From assembly GCA_021794645.1 (NCBI GenBank), contig JAJYQK010000038.1, positions 1 through 37,860 on the forward strand: 37,860 nt of DNA. Reading direction: 5' to 3'. The notes under the pieces were generated by a model. It had not been told where the DNA came from. It ran no database searches and saw only the letters and a list, made by a program, of their open reading frames with translations. A program made the translations under genes and the position numbers. Shown piece after piece: positions 1 through 8,176 of the stretch; the first letter of the stretch is position 1; each line of letters begins with the position of its first letter. Source of the DNA: Actinomycetes bacterium. Its GTDB lineage: Bacteria > Actinomycetota > Acidimicrobiia > Acidimicrobiales > Bog-793.

Positions 1-1376
1 TGCTCCTCGGCGGCGAGCGCCGCCGCCGCGGCCGCCAGCGAGAGCTCGCCGTCCGTCCCCCGCCGTCGGGCGGCGAGGGGGCGCTCTCCGATGAAGGCAG
101 TCGTCGTCTCTCCGGCGAGGAAGGCCTCGTCGGAGAGGACTGAGACGAGGAAGTCGCGGTTGGTGACGAGGCCGGCCAGGGCGGTCTCCTCCAGCCCGAG
201 CCGGAGGAGCCGGGCGGCCGCGGCCCGGTCCTCGCCCCGGGCGATGACCTTGGCGAGGAGGGGGTCGAACTCCGGCCCGACGAAGCTCTTCTCGGCGATG
301 CCGGCCTCATAGCGCAACCCGGGCCGCTTTGCCGGCCGCCAGAGCTCCACCGTGCCGGTGACGGGCAGGAAGCCGTTCTCGGGATCTTCGGCGTAGAGGC
401 GGGCCTCGATGGCGTGGCCTCGGAGGGAGAGGTCACCCTGGGAGAACGAGAGCGCCTCTCCGCTCGCCACGAGGAGCTGTTCGCGCACGAGGTCGAGGCC
501 GGTCACCTCCTCGGTGACGGGGTGCTCGACCTGGATGCGGGTGTTCACCTCGAGGAAGTAGAAGCGGCCCGCCCCGTCGAGGAGGAACTCGACCGTCCCG
601 GCGTTCTCATAGCCGACGGCGCGGGCCGCCCGCAGGGCGGCTTCTCCCATCTCCTCCCGCAGGGCGGGAGAGACCGCCGGGGAGGGGGCCTCCTCGATCA
701 CCTTTTGGTGGCGGCGCTGGATCGAGCACTCCCGCTCGAAGCAGTGGACGAGGTTGCCCCGGCTGTCCCCGAAGATCTGCACCTCGACGTGGCGGGCGCG
801 GGCGAGATAGGGCTCGAGGAAGACACGGTCGTCGCCGAAAGCGGCCGCCGCTTCCCGCCGGGCGGCCGCCAGCGCCTCGTCGAGCTCGTCGGGCCCGGTC
901 ACGAGGCGCATGCCCTTGCCCCCGCCCCCCGCCGCCGCCTTCACCATGGCGGGATAGCTGATCTCACCGTCCGCCGCCAGCGAGGAGAGGACGGGCACGC
1001 CGGCCCGGCGCATCGCCTCGCCGGCCGCCAGCTTGTCGCCGAGAGCGGCCATCACCGCTGCCGGCGGCCCGACAAAGACGAGGCCGGCCTGGCGCACGGC
1101 GCCGGCGAAAGCGGCGTTCTCCGCCAAAAAGCCGTAGCCGGGGTGGACGGCGTCACAGCCCGTGCGAAAAGCCGCCTGCAAGAGGGCGGCGCCGTCGAGG
1201 TAGCTCTCGGCCGCGCTCCTGCCCGGCAGGGCGACGGCGAGGTCGGCCTCGGCGACGAAGGGAGCCGTGGCGTCGCCGGCCGAGTAGACGGCCACCGCCT
1301 CGAGGCCGAGGCCGTGGGCGGCCCGGATGACCCGGCGGGCGATCTCCCCCCTGTTGGCCACGAGGAGCCGTCTCAT
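1..1376 (-). CDS. Acyl-CoA carboxylase, biotin carboxylase subunit (partial, C-terminus beyond window)
   Basis: ATP-dependent carboxylation of biotin in an acetyl/propionyl/methylcrotonyl-type acyl-CoA carboxylase. The reverse-strand translation begins MRRLLVANRGEIARR, the standard biotin carboxylase N-terminus, followed by HPGYGFLAEN near residue 78 and the ATP-grasp loop GGGGKGM near residue 150. About 458 codons are present and the frame is still open at base 1, so the biotin carboxylase domain is essentially complete while any C-terminal biotin carrier domain is off the window. The start ATG overlaps the stop of the carboxyltransferase gene by 4 bases (ATGA), so the two are translationally coupled. 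Substrate cannot be read from the sequence; the partner subunit resembles methylcrotonyl-CoA-type enzymes. No frameshift seen. Confidence 0.93.
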   Translation of the reverse strand, partial: MRRLLVANRGEIARRVIRAAHGLGLEAVAVYSAGDATAPFVAEADLAVALPGRSAAESYLDGAALLQAAFRTGCDAVHPGYGFLAENAAFAGAVRQAGLVFVGPPAAVMAALGDKLAAGEAMRRAGVPVLSSLAADGEISYPAMVKAAAGGGGKGMRLVTGPDELDEALAAARREAAAAFGDDRVFLEPYLARARHVEVQIFGDSRGNLVHCFERECSIQRRHQKVIEEAPSPAVSPALREEMGEAALRAARAVGYENAGTVEFLLDGAGRFYFLEVNTRIQVEHPVTEEVTGLDLVREQLLVASGEALSFSQGDLSLRGHAIEARLYAEDPENGFLPVTGTVELWRPAKRPGLRYEAGIAEKSFVGPEFDPLLAKVIARGEDRAAAARLLRLGLEETALAGLVTNRDFLVSVLSDEAFLAGETTTAFIGERPLAARRRGTDGELSLAAAAAALAAEE

Positions 1377-3010
1377 AGCCGGAAGACCCCGAAGCCAGCG
1401 GCGCCAGCGACCACGCTCGAGTGGCAGGCAGAAAGCGCCATCCCGACCACGTGGCGAGTGTCCCGCGGGTCGATGATGCCGTCGTCGCTCACCCTGCCCG
1501 TCGCGTAGAGGGCGAGGGACTGGCGTTCGGCCAGCTCCTCGACAAAGGCGCTGCGCATCTGCTCGGCCGCCTCGTCGAGCGCCTCGCCCCGCCGCGCCGC
1601 CCGACCCCGGCGCACGAGTGACATGACGCCCGCCATCTGCCGGGGTCCCATGACGGCGATCTTGGCGGTCGGCCACAAGAAGACGAAGCGGGTGTCGAAG
1701 GCCCGGCCTCCCATGCCGTAGTTGCCCGCCCCGTAGCTCGCCCCGATGATGACCGTCACATGGGGCACCTTCGAGTTGGAGAGGGCGTTGATCATCTGGC
1801 TGCCGTGCTTCACGATCCCGCCCCGCTCGTACTGCCGGCCCACCATGTAGCCGGTGATGTTCTGCAGGAACAAAAGCGGAGTGCCGATCTGGTTGCAGAG
1901 CTGGATGAACTGGGCCGCCTTCTGGGAGGAGTCCGAGAAGAGGACTCCGTTGTTCCCGAGCACGCCGACGGGAAAGCCGTGCACAGAGGAGAAGCCGCAG
2001 ACGAGCGTCTCGCCGTAGGCGGCCTTGAACTCCTCGAAGCGGCTGCCGTCCACCACCCGGGCGATCACCTCGCGGATGTCGAGAGGAGCGCGCAGGTCGG
2101 CCGAGACCAGCCCGAGGAGGTCCTCGGGGTCACAGAGCGGGTCGTCGGGCGGCTCGGTCGGCCCCGGCCCGAGCTTTCGCCAGTGCAGGTGGGCGACCAC
2201 CTCGCGAGCGATGCGGATGGCGTCGGGCTCGTCTCGGGCGAGGTAGTCGGCGAGGCCGCTCACGCGGGCGTGCATCTCGGCCCCGCCCAGCTCCTCGTCG
2301 TCTGAGTCCTCTCCGGTCGCCATCTTCACGAGCGGTGGGCCGCCGAGGAAGACCTTGGCGCTCCGCTCGACGAAGATGTTGTAGTCCGAGAGGCCCGGCT
2401 GGTAGGCGCCGCCGGCGGTCGAGGAGCCGAAGACGACCGAGATGGTCGGGATCCCGGCCGCCGAGAGCTGGGTGATCTCCTTGAAGATCGAGCCCGTCTC
2501 GGCGAAGTGCGTCATGTTCCGCCGGAGCTCGGCCTCCGGGTCGCCACCGTGGCCGCCCCCACCCCGGAGGTCACCCCCGGCCGACTCGACGAACTGGATG
2601 TAGGGGAGGCGGTTCTGACGGGCCACCTCGAGGCCCCGCTCGATCTTCTTGTAGGCGACGGCGGTCATCGCCCCGCCGAGCACCGTCGGGTCGTTGCCGA
2701 GCACGACGCACTCGGTCCCCTCCACCACGCCGATGCCGAGGAGGAGCCCGCCGCCGACGGCGTAGTTCGTCTCCGCCCCGGCCAAAGCGGAGAGCTCGAG
2801 GAAGGGCGAGTCCGGGTCCAACAGCAGGGCGAGCCGCTGGCGGAGCGGGAGCTTTCCCCGCGAGATGTGGCGGGCGGTCGCCTCCGGTCCCCCGCCGGCG
2901 GCCGCCTCGGCCAGCAGCCGGCCTATCTCCTGCAGCTTCTCCTCCATGGCAGCGGCGTTGGCGGAGAACTCCTCCGAGGCCGTCTCGACCGAGCTCCTCA
3001 GGACGGCCAC
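1373..3010 (-). CDS. Acyl-CoA carboxylase, carboxyltransferase (beta) subunit
   Basis: Transfers CO2 from carboxybiotin to an acyl-CoA. The 545-residue protein has the two-lobe crotonase-fold carboxyltransferase architecture: N-lobe with LGNDPTVLGGAM and FGSSTAGGAYQPGLSDY, C-lobe with LFLQNITGYMVGRQYE and IIGASYGAGNYGMGGRAF, the oxyanion-hole glycine stretches. The QNITG(Y/F)MVG stretch is characteristic of the methylcrotonyl-CoA/geranyl-CoA carboxylase beta branch more than of propionyl-CoA carboxylase, so a branched or terpenoid acyl-CoA substrate is plausible but unproven. The GTG start at 3010 is preceded by a good GGAGGTGA ribosome site. It lies 27 bases after the TIGR03084 gene and overlaps the biotin carboxylase gene by 4 bases, forming a three-gene operon. 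Confidence 0.93.
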   Translation of the reverse strand: MAVLRSSVETASEEFSANAAAMEEKLQEIGRLLAEAAAGGGPEATARHISRGKLPLRQRLALLLDPDSPFLELSALAGAETNYAVGGGLLLGIGVVEGTECVVLGNDPTVLGGAMTAVAYKKIERGLEVARQNRLPYIQFVESAGGDLRGGGGHGGDPEAELRRNMTHFAETGSIFKEITQLSAAGIPTISVVFGSSTAGGAYQPGLSDYNIFVERSAKVFLGGPPLVKMATGEDSDDEELGGAEMHARVSGLADYLARDEPDAIRIAREVVAHLHWRKLGPGPTEPPDDPLCDPEDLLGLVSADLRAPLDIREVIARVVDGSRFEEFKAAYGETLVCGFSSVHGFPVGVLGNNGVLFSDSSQKAAQFIQLCNQIGTPLLFLQNITGYMVGRQYERGGIVKHGSQMINALSNSKVPHVTVIIGASYGAGNYGMGGRAFDTRFVFLWPTAKIAVMGPRQMAGVMSLVRRGRAARRGEALDEAAEQMRSAFVEELAERQSLALYATGRVSDDGIIDPRDTRHVVGMALSACHSSVVAGAAGFGVFRL

Positions 3011-3037
3011 GTCACCTCCCTGATCCGAGGCGGGGGC

Positions 3038-3838
3038 TCACACCGGCTCCGGCATGCCGAGGCCGGGACGGCGCCCGGTCCCGGGCGGGCCGGCGAAGGC
3101 CTGGGCGATCGCCAGCCACTCGCCCGCGGCCTTTCCCTCGGCGACGACGTCTGTCTCTGCGGGGTGGCGGCGCTGGGTGAACACGAGCGCCAGGCCGAGG
3201 GCCGAGCCGCGGATCGAGTCGGTCGCCTCGGTCGGCCCGAAGAGCCAGGCTGAGCCGCCCGGGGCCGTCGCCTCCACCCGCACCGGCTCTGTCGGCGGGT
3301 CGAGGCCGTGCACGAGGTAGGCGTAGCGGCGGGCGGAGAAGCCGAGGTGGCAGATGTGGCGGAGGCGGTCGCTCACCACCGGCGGCCGCCCGAGGGCGTC
3401 GCGGACGTCCTGGCCGTGCGCCCAGGTCTCCATCAGCCGGGCGGTGATGAAGCTCGCCAGCGACATCTCCGGGCCGTACCAGGCGACCCGCTTCTCCGGG
3501 TCGGCCGCCTCGAGGGCGTCGAGCAGATCTCGCCGGCTCGTCCGCCAGTCGGCCAGCAGCCGCTCGGGCGGGACGGAGCGGCCGAGAGCGACGTCTGAGG
3601 CCGGGTCGGCCTCGCCGGCAAAGAGGGCCCGCTTATGCTCGGCGAAGGCTTCCGGGTTGACGAGGGCGAGGGCGGCGGTGGTGTCGTAGTAGGCGAGGTG
3701 GCTGAGCTGGTCTGCCACCGTCCAGCCCTCGGCCGGCGTCGCCAGCCTGAAGCGCTCCGGCTCGAGCTCGGCCACCTCCTCGTCGAGGGCCTCGTGCTCG
3801 GCCATCAGGTCAGAGATAAGGCCGTCAAGCTTGCTCAT
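3038..3838 (-). CDS. TIGR03084-family DinB-like metal-binding protein
   Basis: 266 residues beginning MSKLDGLISDLMAEHEALD. The segment TPAEGWTVADQLSHLAYYD is the hallmark of the DinB/mycothiol-dependent maleylpyruvate isomerase fold, with histidines (SHLAYYD, WAHGQD, the H of RRYAYLVHG) placed as possible metal ligands. This is the actinobacterial family TIGR03084, of unknown reaction. A mycothiol-linked isomerase or transferase role is inferred from the fold only. The reading frame extends further upstream, but ATG 3838 is chosen because family members begin just before this helix. It is the first gene of an apparent operon with the acyl-CoA carboxylase subunits, which hints at a role in acyl-CoA degradation. 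Confidence 0.83.
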   Translation of the reverse strand: MSKLDGLISDLMAEHEALDEEVAELEPERFRLATPAEGWTVADQLSHLAYYDTTAALALVNPEAFAEHKRALFAGEADPASDVALGRSVPPERLLADWRTSRRDLLDALEAADPEKRVAWYGPEMSLASFITARLMETWAHGQDVRDALGRPPVVSDRLRHICHLGFSARRYAYLVHGLDPPTEPVRVEATAPGGSAWLFGPTEATDSIRGSALGLALVFTQRRHPAETDVVAEGKAAGEWLAIAQAFAGPPGTGRRPGLGMPEPV

Positions 3839-3937
3839 GGCGATCGCGTCCTCGTCCACGCCGGCGGACCGGCCCTTTTCCGCCCTGATCCTGTCGCGGC
3901 GATGCCGGCGGCGCCAGCAGCGGGTTGCTGGCGATGC

Positions 3938-4534
3938 ATGGGAGCCGGGCGAGCTGGGCATCGCCTTCCGGTGCGCCCGCAGCAGGAGGTCATCACCACC
4001 CTGAGGGAGAAAGCGGCCGCGGAGGCCGCCGCCTATGGCGCTGCTGCCCCCGACGAGCGCCCCCTCTCGGGCTATCTCGGGCTGCTCGGGATCTACTCGC
4101 TCTATGCCGGTCTGCTCGCCTTCCTGCTGCGTCGGCTGGCGCCGAGCCTGCCCGAGCGCATCGAGGGTCGTGACCTCGCCCTTCTTGCCCTCGCCACCCA
4201 CAAGGTCTCGCGCATGGCCAGCAAGGATGCCGTCCTCAGCCCGCTGCGGGCCTACTTCACCGCCTTCGGTGGCCGGGGCGGCCCGGGGGAGGTGAACGAG
4301 GAGGCGCGCGGCGAGGGCTTCCGCCACGCCGCCGGCGAGCTCGTCACCTGCCCGTTCTGTCTCGCCCAGTGGGTGGCTACCCTCGCCGTCTTCTCCTACC
4401 TGGTCGCCCCTCGGGCCACCCGCCTCGTCGCCGGGGTCTTCGGGGTTGTCGCCGGCTCGGATCTCCTGCAGCTCCTCTACGCCATCGCCGAGCAGCGGGC
4501 CGAGGAGCCGGCCGGGGCCGCCCGGACTGCCTAG
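3938..4534 (+). CDS. DUF1360 family membrane protein
   Basis: Contains the DUF1360 signature: LATHKVSRMASKDAVLSPLRAYFT followed by GELVTCPFCLAQWVATL, with the paired cysteines of TCPFC. Hydrophobic segments lie just before (GYLGLLGIYSLYAGLLAFLL) and after (CLAQWVATLAVFSYLV and RLVAGVFGVVAGSDLLQLLYAI), so it is an integral membrane protein of unknown function. The start is uncertain. ATG 3938 is given, but a strong AGGAGGT at 3984-3990 lies inside this frame, and family members begin near the segment TLREKAAAEAAAYG; a CTG start at 4001 is therefore a serious alternative. It is followed after 22 bases by the hydrolase gene, so probably co-transcribed. Confidence 0.78.
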   Translation: MGAGRAGHRLPVRPQQEVITTLREKAAAEAAAYGAAAPDERPLSGYLGLLGIYSLYAGLLAFLLRRLAPSLPERIEGRDLALLALATHKVSRMASKDAVLSPLRAYFTAFGGRGGPGEVNEEARGEGFRHAAGELVTCPFCLAQWVATLAVFSYLVAPRATRLVAGVFGVVAGSDLLQLLYAIAEQRAEEPAGAARTA

Positions 4535-4556
4535 TCTCTGGCGGCGAGGAGGTGCG

Positions 4557-5471
4557 ATGGCGTTCGGCTACGACTTCGAGGGCGAGGCGGCGTTCGGGTC
4601 CTACAAGACCTGGTACGGCGGCGCGGGCGATCTCGAGCGGGCCCGGAGCGGGAGCGGTCCAGCTCCCCTCGTCGTCCTCCACGGCGGACCGGGGGCCACC
4701 CACGACTACCTGCTCTCCCTCGCCCGCCTGGCCGAAGAGAGGGCCGTCGTCTTCTACGACCAGCTCGGCAACGGCCGCTCCACCCATCTGCGCCAGGCAG
4801 CGGCCGACTTCTGGACCGTGGATCTTTTCCTCCGCCAGCTCGACAACCTGCTCGCCCAGCTCGACATCGGCGGCCGCTACCACCTCCTCGGCCAGAGCTG
4901 GGGTGGCTTCCTCGCCCAAGAGCACGCCCTGACAAAGCCGCCCGGGCTGGGCGCCCTCGTCCTTTCGAACACGGCCGCCTCCTTCCCCGACTTCGTCGCC
5001 GAGGCGGACAAGCTCCGGGCCGAGCTGCCGCCCGAGGTGGAGGCGACCCTGCGGCGCCACGAGGCGGCCGGCAGCACCGACGACCCGGCCTACGCCGAGG
5101 CCTGCGCCGTCTTCTACGAGCGCCATCTCTGCCGCCTCCCCCAGCCCTGGCCCGAAGAGGTGGTCGCCTCCTTTGCTGCCCTGGAGGAGGACCCGACCGT
5201 CTACCACGCCACCAACGGGCCCTCTGAGTTCCACGTCATCGGCACCTTCAAGGAGTGGTCCTCGAAGGACCGCCTCCACCGGATCGGCGCCCCCACCCTC
5301 GTCGTCTCGGGCCGCTACGACGAGGCAACCCCGCTTTTGCAAGAAGAGCTGGTGAGAGGGATCGCCGGGGCCGAGCAGGTCATCGTGGAGGACGCCTCCC
5401 ACCTGTCGATGTGGGAGCAGCCCACCGCCTACCTCGACGCCGTCTCCTCCTTCCTCGGCCGCCACGACTGA
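4557..5471 (+). CDS. Proline iminopeptidase-family alpha/beta hydrolase
   Basis: 304-residue cytoplasmic serine hydrolase of peptidase family S33. Visible catalytic features: oxyanion-hole motif HGGPG (residues 42-46), nucleophile elbow GQSWGG (Ser114), acid Asp255 in SGRYDEATP and His282 in DASHLSMWEQP. The N-terminal HGGPGATHDYL and the GNGRS motif are typical of prolyl aminopeptidases and L-amino-acid amidases; which of these it is cannot be told. ATG 4557 is preceded by an excellent AGGAGGT ribosome site; the frame runs on upstream but overlaps the DUF1360 gene there. The next gene, a DNA ligase, starts 3 bases after its stop, indicating translational coupling. Confidence 0.88.
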   Translation: MAFGYDFEGEAAFGSYKTWYGGAGDLERARSGSGPAPLVVLHGGPGATHDYLLSLARLAEERAVVFYDQLGNGRSTHLRQAAADFWTVDLFLRQLDNLLAQLDIGGRYHLLGQSWGGFLAQEHALTKPPGLGALVLSNTAASFPDFVAEADKLRAELPPEVEATLRRHEAAGSTDDPAYAEACAVFYERHLCRLPQPWPEEVVASFAALEEDPTVYHATNGPSEFHVIGTFKEWSSKDRLHRIGAPTLVVSGRYDEATPLLQEELVRGIAGAEQVIVEDASHLSMWEQPTAYLDAVSSFLGRHD

Positions 5472-5474
5472 GAG

Positions 5475-6545
5475 ATGGACCTCCCCGTCAACCCGCCGGT
5501 CGGGCCGATGCTGGCCAAGGCGGCCAAGACCCTCCCCCTCGGCGAGGGCCTCATCTACGAGCCGAAGTGGGACGGCTTTCGCTGCATCGTCTTCAAAGAC
5601 GGCGAGGAGCTCGAGCTCGGCAGCCGCAACGAGCGGCCCCTCACCCGCTACTTCCCCGAGCTCGTGGCCGCCCTCGCCGCTCGCCTCCCCCACCGCTGCG
5701 TCGTCGACGGCGAGATCGTCATCGCCGGCCCGGCCGGGCTCGACTTCGACGCCCTCTTGCAGCGGATCCACCCGGCCGACTCCCGGGTGCGCAAGCTGGC
5801 CGAGGAGACCCCGGCCTCCTTTGTCGCCTTCGACCTGCTCGCCCTCGGGGAGGAGGACCTGCGCCAGGCGCCCTTTTCGGAGCGGCGCGCCCGGCTCGAA
5901 GAGGTGCTCGGGCCGGCTGGGGCGCCGGTCCACGTCACGCCGGCGACGACGGACCCCGCCCGGGCGGCCGACTGGTTCGAGCGCTTCGAGGGAGCCGGCC
6001 TCGACGGTGTCGTCGCCAAGGAGCCCGGCCTCGGTTACCTCGAGGACAAGCGGGTCATGACCAAGGTGAAGCACGAGAGGACCGCTGACTGCGTCGTCGC
6101 CGGCTTTCGCTGGCACAAGAGCGGGGGCGGGCGGGTCGGCTCGCTCCTGCTCGGCCTCTACGACCAGACGGGCCGCCTCCACCACGTCGGTGTCACCTCA
6201 TCGTTCACAGACCGCCGTCGCCTTGAGCTGGCCGAGGAGCTGGCCCCGCTGCGGGCCGAGCTCGCCGGCCACCCCTGGGAGAGAGCCGGTGGGGTGGCAG
6301 AGGGCGGCCAGCGGATGCCGGGGGCCCAGAGCCGCTGGAACGCCGGCAGGGATCTCTCCTTCGAGCCGCTCCGGCCCGAGCTCGTCTGCGAGGTCGCCTA
6401 CGACCACCTGCAGAAAGACCGCTTCCGCCACGCCACTACCTTCCGGCGCTGGCGACCAGAGCGCTCCCCCGAGAGCTGCCGCTACGACCAGCTCGAGACC
6501 GCTGTCCCGGCCGAGCTCTCCGAGGTCTTCGGCTCGATCGGTTGA
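5475..6545 (+). CDS. ligC: ATP-dependent DNA ligase, LigC type
   Basis: 356 residues. The nucleotidyltransferase motif I is EPKWDGFR with the adenylated lysine at residue 31; motif III is VAFDLLAL, motif IV is GLDGVVAKEP and motif V is KVKHERTADCVVAGFRW. The OB-fold follows (RVGSLLLGLYDQTGRLHHVG) and the C-terminus carries VCEVAYDHLQKDRFRHATTFRRWRP, typical of the small actinobacterial LigC enzymes involved in repair. There is no polymerase or Ku domain fused and none next to it in the window. It sits 3 bases after the peptidase gene and converges on the DUF3817 gene with only 5 bases between the two stops. Confidence 0.92.
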   Translation: MDLPVNPPVGPMLAKAAKTLPLGEGLIYEPKWDGFRCIVFKDGEELELGSRNERPLTRYFPELVAALAARLPHRCVVDGEIVIAGPAGLDFDALLQRIHPADSRVRKLAEETPASFVAFDLLALGEEDLRQAPFSERRARLEEVLGPAGAPVHVTPATTDPARAADWFERFEGAGLDGVVAKEPGLGYLEDKRVMTKVKHERTADCVVAGFRWHKSGGGRVGSLLLGLYDQTGRLHHVGVTSSFTDRRRLELAEELAPLRAELAGHPWERAGGVAEGGQRMPGAQSRWNAGRDLSFEPLRPELVCEVAYDHLQKDRFRHATTFRRWRPERSPESCRYDQLETAVPAELSEVFGSIG

Positions 6546-6550
6546 CCGGC

Positions 6551-6922
6551 TCAGCTCGCCTGGCGAGCCACCGGCCGGGAGGAGGCGGTCTCCGGCCGCC
6601 GCGGGTCGATGCTCCTCGTCGTGCGGTGCTCGACATAGAAGGCGAGACCGGGCACGAAGCCGGCACAGACGAGCCCGACGACCTGGAGGGTCCGCAGGCG
6701 GGCGTGGCGGGCCAGCGCCGCCACAGAGAGCAGGTAGACGATGTAGACGACGCCGTGGATGGTGAACCCGACGTCGGCCACGGCCGGCTTCCCCCAGACG
6801 TACTGGAGGGGGAGGGCGACCACGCAGAGGAACAGCAGCATGGTGCCGACGACGAAGGCCATCATCCGGTAGCGGGCGAGGGCGCCCTCCAGCCCACCGC
6901 TCCCGAGCTGGGGACGGCTCAT
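6551..6922 (-). CDS. DUF3817 family membrane protein
   Basis: 123-residue protein with three or four predicted membrane helices. It matches the DUF3817 pattern: an N-terminal GALARYRMMAFVVGTMLLFLC, the LQYVWGKPAV segment, the central HGVVYIVYLL segment and a final VPGLAFYVEHR before a charged tail. Function unknown; family members occur widely in actinobacteria. Its start overlaps the stop of the preceding membrane-protein gene by 4 bases (ATGA), so the two form a bicistron. It converges with the ligase gene. Confidence 0.83.
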   Translation of the reverse strand: MSRPQLGSGGLEGALARYRMMAFVVGTMLLFLCVVALPLQYVWGKPAVADVGFTIHGVVYIVYLLSVAALARHARLRTLQVVGLVCAGFVPGLAFYVEHRTTRSIDPRRPETASSRPVARQAS

Positions 6923-7320
6923 CGGTCGCCCTCCTTTGCCGCCGGTTCGCTCCGGGCGTCACTGGCGTGCAGGGAGGCGAGGTAGCGGTTGTAGGCCGCC
7001 AGCTCGGGGTCCTCCTCGGAGTAGGGATCAAAGCCGAGGGCCTCGACCTGCTCCTCGATGCTCGGGGCCGCCTTTGTCGGTACCGCCTTGACCAGCCGGC
7101 GGGCCAGCTTCTCGCCCTCCTCCTCGTGCAGCAGCTTCCACCACATGTAGATGGCGTAGGCGGCGAAGAAGGGCCACTCGAAGGTGTAGACCCACGAGAG
7201 CGAGTTGCCCCCGAGGGCCCGGTGCAGCTGCCACCAGCCGAGGAAGGCGCAGGCAGCCACGACCACGACCAGGGTGAGATGGAGAGCGAGCGCTCGGGAG
7301 GAGAGCCACTTCGCACGCAC
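6919..7320 (-). CDS. Conserved actinobacterial two-helix membrane protein
   Basis: 133 residues with an N-terminal membrane helix (LALHLTLVVVVAACAFLGWWQL), the conserved stretch GGNSLSWVYTFEWPFFAAYAIYMWW forming a second helix, and a long charged cytoplasmic tail. I recognise the GGNxLSWxYxFEWPxF pattern as recurring in actinobacterial membrane proteins of unknown function; the first helix superficially resembles SURF1. The GTG start at 7320 is supported by a TAGCCT hexamer (7327-7332) ending 6 bases upstream, the layout of a leaderless promoter. It is the first gene of a bicistron with the DUF3817 gene and is divergent from the membrane gene at 7393. Confidence 0.75.
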   Translation of the reverse strand: MRAKWLSSRALALHLTLVVVVAACAFLGWWQLHRALGGNSLSWVYTFEWPFFAAYAIYMWWKLLHEEEGEKLARRLVKAVPTKAAPSIEEQVEALGFDPYSEEDPELAAYNRYLASLHASDARSEPAAKEGDR

Positions 7321-7392
7321 CCTCCCAGGCTACCGGCGGCCCACCCCGGCCGGCCTTCGCCCTCTTGCTGCCCGCCTGCCTACGCTTCGTAG
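7321..7392. promoter_or_regulatory. Divergent pair of candidate leaderless promoters
   Basis: On the minus strand TAGCCT (7327-7332) ends 6 bases before the GTG at 7320. On the plus strand TACGCT (7381-7386) ends 6 bases before the ATG at 7393. Both match the TANNNT -10 consensus at the distance that places the transcription start on the start codon. The -35 regions are not convincing. The assignment is inference from spacing. Confidence 0.5.
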
Positions 7393-8127
7393 ATGACCTC
7401 TGGAACAAGGCCTCCGGCCGGCGGGCCGGTCGGTGCCGGGGCCGTCGTCCCACCGGCCCACAGCGGCCACCTGCCGGCCTGGCGCCGGCCCACCCAGGGT
7501 GAGCACCGGGCCCAGATGTCTCTTGCCGTCCTCGTCGCCATGGGGCTCCAGCTCGTCGTCCCCTCCCGGCTGGCCCTGCAGCCCGAGTGGCTCATCCCGG
7601 GCCTCGAAGGGGCGACCCTCGTCGCCCTCCTCATCGTCGACCCGGGCCGGATGGTGCGACGGTCGACCGTCGTGCGGGCGGTCACCCTCTTTCTCGTCGC
7701 CGCCATCTCGGCCGGCAACGCCGCCTCCCTCGTGCTCTTGATCCATGCGCTGCTGACCGGGCGGGCCGGTCAGGCCGCTCCGCCCCTCCTCGCCAGCGGA
7801 GCGGCCATCTGGGGGACGAACGTCATCGCCTTCTCCTTTTGGTACTGGGAGTTCGACCGGGGCGGTCCTGCCTCGCGGGCGGCCGCCTTGCGGCCCCACC
7901 CAGACTTCATGTTCCCCCAGCAGGCCCAGCCCGACCTCGCCCCCCCTGACTGGGAGGCGCAGTACTTCGACTACCTCTACACCTCCTTCACGAACGCCGC
8001 CGCCTTCTCGCCCACCGACGTCATGCCCCTCTCGCGCTGGGCCAAGCTCGCCTTCTTGCTGCAGTCGGCCGTCTCGCTCATCACCGCCGCCCTCGTCATC
8101 GCCCGCGTGACCAACATCCTCCGCTAG
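7393..8127 (+). CDS. Multi-pass membrane protein of unknown function
   Basis: 244 residues with about five hydrophobic segments (approximately 40-58, 66-80, 95-118, 133-150 and 218-241). A conserved-looking juxtamembrane stretch runs PDFMFPQQAQPD, then DYLYTSFTNAAAFSPTDVMPLSRWAKL before the last helix. The SFTNxxAFSPTDxMPLxRxAK pattern recurs in bacterial membrane proteins I would loosely compare with DUF1345; no function is claimed. The polar loop between helices four and five resembles an ion-channel re-entrant region only superficially. The ATG at 7393 is supported by a leaderless-type TACGCT 6 bases upstream. It is followed 49 bases later by the aldolase gene, which has its own ribosome site. 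Confidence 0.72.
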   Translation: MTSGTRPPAGGPVGAGAVVPPAHSGHLPAWRRPTQGEHRAQMSLAVLVAMGLQLVVPSRLALQPEWLIPGLEGATLVALLIVDPGRMVRRSTVVRAVTLFLVAAISAGNAASLVLLIHALLTGRAGQAAPPLLASGAAIWGTNVIAFSFWYWEFDRGGPASRAAALRPHPDFMFPQQAQPDLAPPDWEAQYFDYLYTSFTNAAAFSPTDVMPLSRWAKLAFLLQSAVSLITAALVIARVTNILR

Positions 8128-8176
8128 GAAGCGCCCTGTAGCGTCACACCAGACGAAGAGGCAAAGGAGACCAGCG

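Noticed and set aside
414-1508. Long + strand reading frame opposite the biotin carboxylase gene
   Set aside because: Antisense shadow of an obvious conserved gene in GC-rich DNA; the translation has no recognisable motifs.
4377-6185. 602-codon minus-strand reading frame opposite the hydrolase and ligase genes
   Set aside because: Covers two clear + strand genes with intact catalytic motifs; no motifs of its own.
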